A DNA stretch of 64,000 bases from Lutimaribacter_A marinistellae (GTDB taxonomy: Bacteria; Pseudomonadota; Alphaproteobacteria; Rhodobacterales; Rhodobacteraceae): NCBI RefSeq assembly GCF_042648365.1, contig NZ_JBHRXI010000016.1, forward strand, positions 62,001-126,000. Direction: 5' to 3'. Below, piece by piece: positions 61,842 to 64,000 of this stretch. The translations under genes were made by a program, and so were the position numbers. The notes below the pieces were generated by a model, which was not told the origin of the DNA, did no database searches, and saw nothing but the letters and a program-made list of their open reading frames with translations. The number at the start of each line of letters is the position of its first letter. Within the stretch, counting starts at the first letter, position 1.

Positions 61842-62744
61842 ATGTCACCGCCCCTGTCACAGAGCGCCGAGTTCGCCGCCATGATGTCCGCCTGCGGTCA
61901 GACACCGCTTACCGTTGGCTACGGAACGCTTGCTCTCCGCCGCCGCATGCTGGGCCTGCCCGTCACCCTCCTCTCGCGCGCCCGGATCGACAGGAAGACG
62001 CTTCCCGGCCTGCTGCACGGCTCCGGACTGCGACGCGCTCCGGTCATCCTCAACCCAGACGCACCCTGCCCCGATCTTGCCCGCCTCGGCGCGCTGATGC
62101 TCGTCACCCCCGCCCACGTGGCCGAACTGGACCTGACGGGGAACCTCCGTTCGGGGTTGCGTCAGAAGTGGCGCAACCGCCTCAACCATGCGCTGCGGCA
62201 GAACCTTGCCGTCCGGGACGCGGCGATGCCGCAGGACCCCGGCCACTGGCTGTTCACCGCCGACATGGCCCAGCAACGCGCACGCGGATACCGGTCATGG
62301 CCCGTGCGGTTGACGCTTGCCTATACCCGCGCCAATCCCGGTTCTGCCCGCCTGTTCACCGCCCTGCACAGCGGCCGTCCGGTCGCCGCAATCCTGCTGC
62401 TGCTCCACGGGCGGGCCGCAACCTATCACATCGGCCACAGCACCGCGCAGGGTCGCGCCGTCAGCGCGCATAACCTGCTGATGTGGCATGCGATGACATG
62501 GCTCGCCGCGCGCGGCATCACCCGGCTCGACCTCGGCCCGGTCGAGACCGAGAGCGCTGCCGGCCTCGCCCGGTTCAAGCTCGGCACAGGCGCAAACGCC
62601 CGTGCGCTGGGCGGCACATGGCTTCTTTGGCCGCCGCTCATGCGCGGGATGGACAGTGCCGCCCGGAACCGGCTATTTGAACGCATGTTCAAATCAACGG
62701 GAGGGAGCCCGACATGCAACTCAGCACCACAGCCGCCATCGTAA
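61842..62744 (+). CDS. FemAB/GNAT-like acyltransferase
   Basis: A 300-aa protein with the FemAB-related acetyltransferase fold: LRSGLRQKWRNRLNHALRQNLAV, the glycine-containing AQQRARGYRSWPVRLTLAY, RPVAAILLLLHGRAATYHIGHSTAQGRAVSAHNLLMWHAMTWLAARGITRLDLG and a C-terminal FKLGTGANARALGGTWLLW. These match the acetyltransferase_6 type of uncertain function. The last 31 bp overlap the SDR gene, so the two are likely co-transcribed. No signal or membrane segment. Confidence 0.8.
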   Translation: MSPPLSQSAEFAAMMSACGQTPLTVGYGTLALRRRMLGLPVTLLSRARIDRKTLPGLLHGSGLRRAPVILNPDAPCPDLARLGALMLVTPAHVAELDLTGNLRSGLRQKWRNRLNHALRQNLAVRDAAMPQDPGHWLFTADMAQQRARGYRSWPVRLTLAYTRANPGSARLFTALHSGRPVAAILLLLHGRAATYHIGHSTAQGRAVSAHNLLMWHAMTWLAARGITRLDLGPVETESAAGLARFKLGTGANARALGGTWLLWPPLMRGMDSAARNRLFERMFKSTGGSPTCNSAPQPPS

Positions 62745-63469
62745 CCGGCGGCGCCTCCGGCCTGGGCGAGGCCACCGCCCGCCACTTCGCCGAACAAGGC
62801 GCACAGGTGACCATCCTCGACCGCGACGCCGAGCGCGGGCCACAGGTCGCTCAGGAAATCGGCGGCCATTTCGTCCAGACCGACGTCACCAGCGAAGAGT
62901 CGGTTGCGGCTGCCATCGCCCACGCGATGGAAAAGATGGGCAAGATCACCGCCTGCGTGAACTGCGCTGGCATCGCCTACGGCATCAAGACCACGGGCAA
63001 GGACGGCCCGCACCCGCTCGACGCGTTCCAGCGCACCATCGACATCAACCTCGTCGGCACGTTCAACGTCGCGCGCCTCGCCGCGATGGAGATGGCCAAG
63101 AACGAGCCCGAGCCCGACGGCGCGCGCGGCATCATCATCAACACCGCCTCCATCGCCGCCTTCGACGGGCAAAAGGGTCAGGCCGCCTATTCCGCCTCCA
63201 AGGGCGGTGTCGTCGGCATGGCCCTGCCAATGGCGCGCGACCTCGCCTCGGTCGGCATCCGGGTCAACACCATCGCGCCTGGGATCTTCCTGACCCCGAT
63301 GCTCATGACACTCTCCGAAGAGGTGCGGCAGCAGCTGGCCGCCGACGTCCCGAACCCGGCCCGGCTGGGCGACCCCAAAGAGTACGGACGGCTTGCCGGG
63401 TTCATGGTCGAGATGGGTTATCTCAACGGCGAGGTGATCCGCCTCGACGGCGCCTTGCGCATGCGCTGA
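62714..63469 (+). CDS. SDR family protein, 3-hydroxyacyl-CoA dehydrogenase type II-like
   Basis: Classical SDR of 251 aa with TGGASGLG, NCAG, catalytic Ser in INTASIAAF and YSASK. The LDRDAERGPQVAQEIG and GIKTTGKDGPHPLDAFQRTIDINLVGTFNVARLAA segments resemble HSD10-type 3-hydroxyacyl-CoA dehydrogenases, acting with NAD+ in fatty acid or branched-chain breakdown. The start has GGGAGGGAG at good spacing inside the upstream gene. A hairpin and the second GTAC-repeat element follow. Confidence 0.9.
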   Translation: MQLSTTAAIVTGGASGLGEATARHFAEQGAQVTILDRDAERGPQVAQEIGGHFVQTDVTSEESVAAAIAHAMEKMGKITACVNCAGIAYGIKTTGKDGPHPLDAFQRTIDINLVGTFNVARLAAMEMAKNEPEPDGARGIIINTASIAAFDGQKGQAAYSASKGGVVGMALPMARDLASVGIRVNTIAPGIFLTPMLMTLSEEVRQQLAADVPNPARLGDPKEYGRLAGFMVEMGYLNGEVIRLDGALRMR

Positions 63470-63477
63470 ACGATGCG

Positions 63478-63504
63478 GTCCGGGCTCGGAACTGGGCCCG
63501 GACC
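63478..63504 (+). terminator. Hairpin after the SDR gene
   Basis: GGTCCGGGC and GCCCGGACC form a 9-bp stem 8 bp after the stop; only a weak T-rich tail (ACTTTG) follows. Confidence 0.6.
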
Positions 63505-63509
63505 ACTTT

Positions 63510-63579
63510 GTACAACCGTGTACAAAACGGACAATGGCACCCGCCAGAGGGGTACAAAACGGTCAATTCAGGGGGTACC
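63510..63579. repeat. Dispersed element copy 2: GTACAA half-sites with 32-bp spacing
   Basis: GTACAACC at 63510, GTACAAAACGGACAA at 63520 and GTACAAAACGGTCAA at 63552 are followed by GGTACC at 63574-63579. The two longer motifs are exactly 32 bp apart, as in copy 1 (9260-9348). This copy lies between two converging stop codons, so it cannot be an ordinary promoter. Confidence 0.65.
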
Positions 63580-63595
63580 GACAGGTCCCCGCCGC

Positions 63596-64000
63596 TTATC
63601 CAGCCTCGGCCTTTTCTTCCAGCTCCAGCCACTCCTCTTCGGCCGCGGCGAGCTTTTCCTGCCGCTCCACCAGGGCCTCGGTCGCCTTCTGGAACTTCAC
63701 CGGCTCCCGCGTGAAAAGCTCGGGATCGGCCATCAACTCCTGTAGTTTCCCGATCTCGGCCTCCAGCCGCGCGATCTCGGCCGGCAGCTTTTCCAGCCTG
63801 TGCTTCTCGGTAAAGCTCAACCCTGGTTTCGGCGCGGATTCCTGCCTTACTTTCTCCTTCGAAGATTTTGGTTTTTCTTCTTTTTCCTTGACACTTGGTT
63901 GCCGCTGCGCTTGGTAATCCGACCATCCACCGGCATAGACGACAGCCTTCCCGTCGCCCTCCATCGCGACGGTCGTTGTCGCCACACGGTCCAGGAAATC
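63596..64000 (-). CDS. ABC-F family ATPase, C-terminal part
   Basis: The last 134 codons of an ABC-F protein whose start lies beyond the right edge. The segment begins DFLDRVATTTVAMEGDGKAVVYAGGWSDY, the end of the second ATPase domain, followed by a charged Lys/Glu linker (KEKEEKPKSSKEKV) and a C-terminal coiled coil (LSFTEKHRLEKLPAEIARLEAEIGKLQELM) typical of Uup. Uup-type proteins act on ribosomes or branched DNA; subgroup assignment is from the tail only. Confidence 0.85.
   Translation of the reverse strand, partial: DFLDRVATTTVAMEGDGKAVVYAGGWSDYQAQRQPSVKEKEEKPKSSKEKVRQESAPKPGLSFTEKHRLEKLPAEIARLEAEIGKLQELMADPELFTREPVKFQKATEALVERQEKLAAAEEEWLELEEKAEAG

Overview
The window is high-GC (roughly two-thirds G+C), densely packed alphaproteobacterial chromosome. 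It is most likely from the Roseobacter/Rhodobacterales group: it holds an RcGTA-like gene transfer agent head cluster, an alphaproteobacterial-style hut locus with both hutF and hutG, a choline-sulfatase, TRAP and Liv transporters, and many operons joined by 4-bp ATGA overlaps. Two runs of N (7527-7632 and 48404-48527) are assembly gaps; each removes the 3' end of a gene.

Layout. (1) 147-5628, minus: gene transfer agent head and packaging genes in the order small-terminase-like g1, large terminase, a DinB-family gene, portal, g3.5, prohead protease, major capsid. The cluster continues beyond the left edge. (2) 5629-7476: an unusually AT-rich divergent region and an acidic protein of four internal repeats that I cannot assign to a family, ending at a hairpin shared with a convergent sulfatase (to 9172). 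(3) 9355-17636, minus: an eight-gene catabolic operon with a Rieske dioxygenase (alpha, beta, reductase), acyl-CoA ligase, thiolase-fold protein, DUF35 protein fused to a degenerate SDR domain, cyclase/hydrolase and SDR. It is divergent from a MarR regulator and followed by an orphan TRAP binding protein. A 16-bp palindrome in the operon promoter recurs imperfectly before the TRAP gene. (4) 19522-23765: histidine kinase, MBL hydrolase, tRNA-Asn, an Ala/Glu-rich anchored coil protein and a TetR regulator. (5) 23762-31476: oxidoreductase plus a complete Liv-type ABC transporter with an embedded acyl-CoA synthetase. (6) 31541-35325: molybdopterin oxidoreductase, a possible 20-residue leader peptide and choline-sulfatase. 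(7) 35342-42645: the hut regulon, hutIHGU divergent from hutFC. (8) 42731-50532: DUF1203, Hint, NAD(P)HX repair, glnB-glnA, agmatinase, M20 peptidase, mazG. (9) 50693-53174: a decayed patch. A dead IS1182-like element sits at the start codon of a DsrE-like gene and cuts a methyltransferase remnant. (10) 53318-64000: AhpD-like protein, class III cyclase with TPRs, SelO, cupin, desaturase, anmK, tyrS, a FemAB/GNAT-like protein, SDR and the end of an ABC-F ATPase.

The parts most likely to be undescribed are the repeat protein at 6133-7476 with its structured leader, the catabolic operon whose thiolase and fused SDR domain both lack their catalytic residues, a dispersed element with GTAC half-sites at matched 32-bp spacing (9260-9348 and 63510-63579), and the Pro-Pro-Pro-Cys peptide ahead of the choline-sulfatase. 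Functional statements rest on motifs read by eye; no database search was run.
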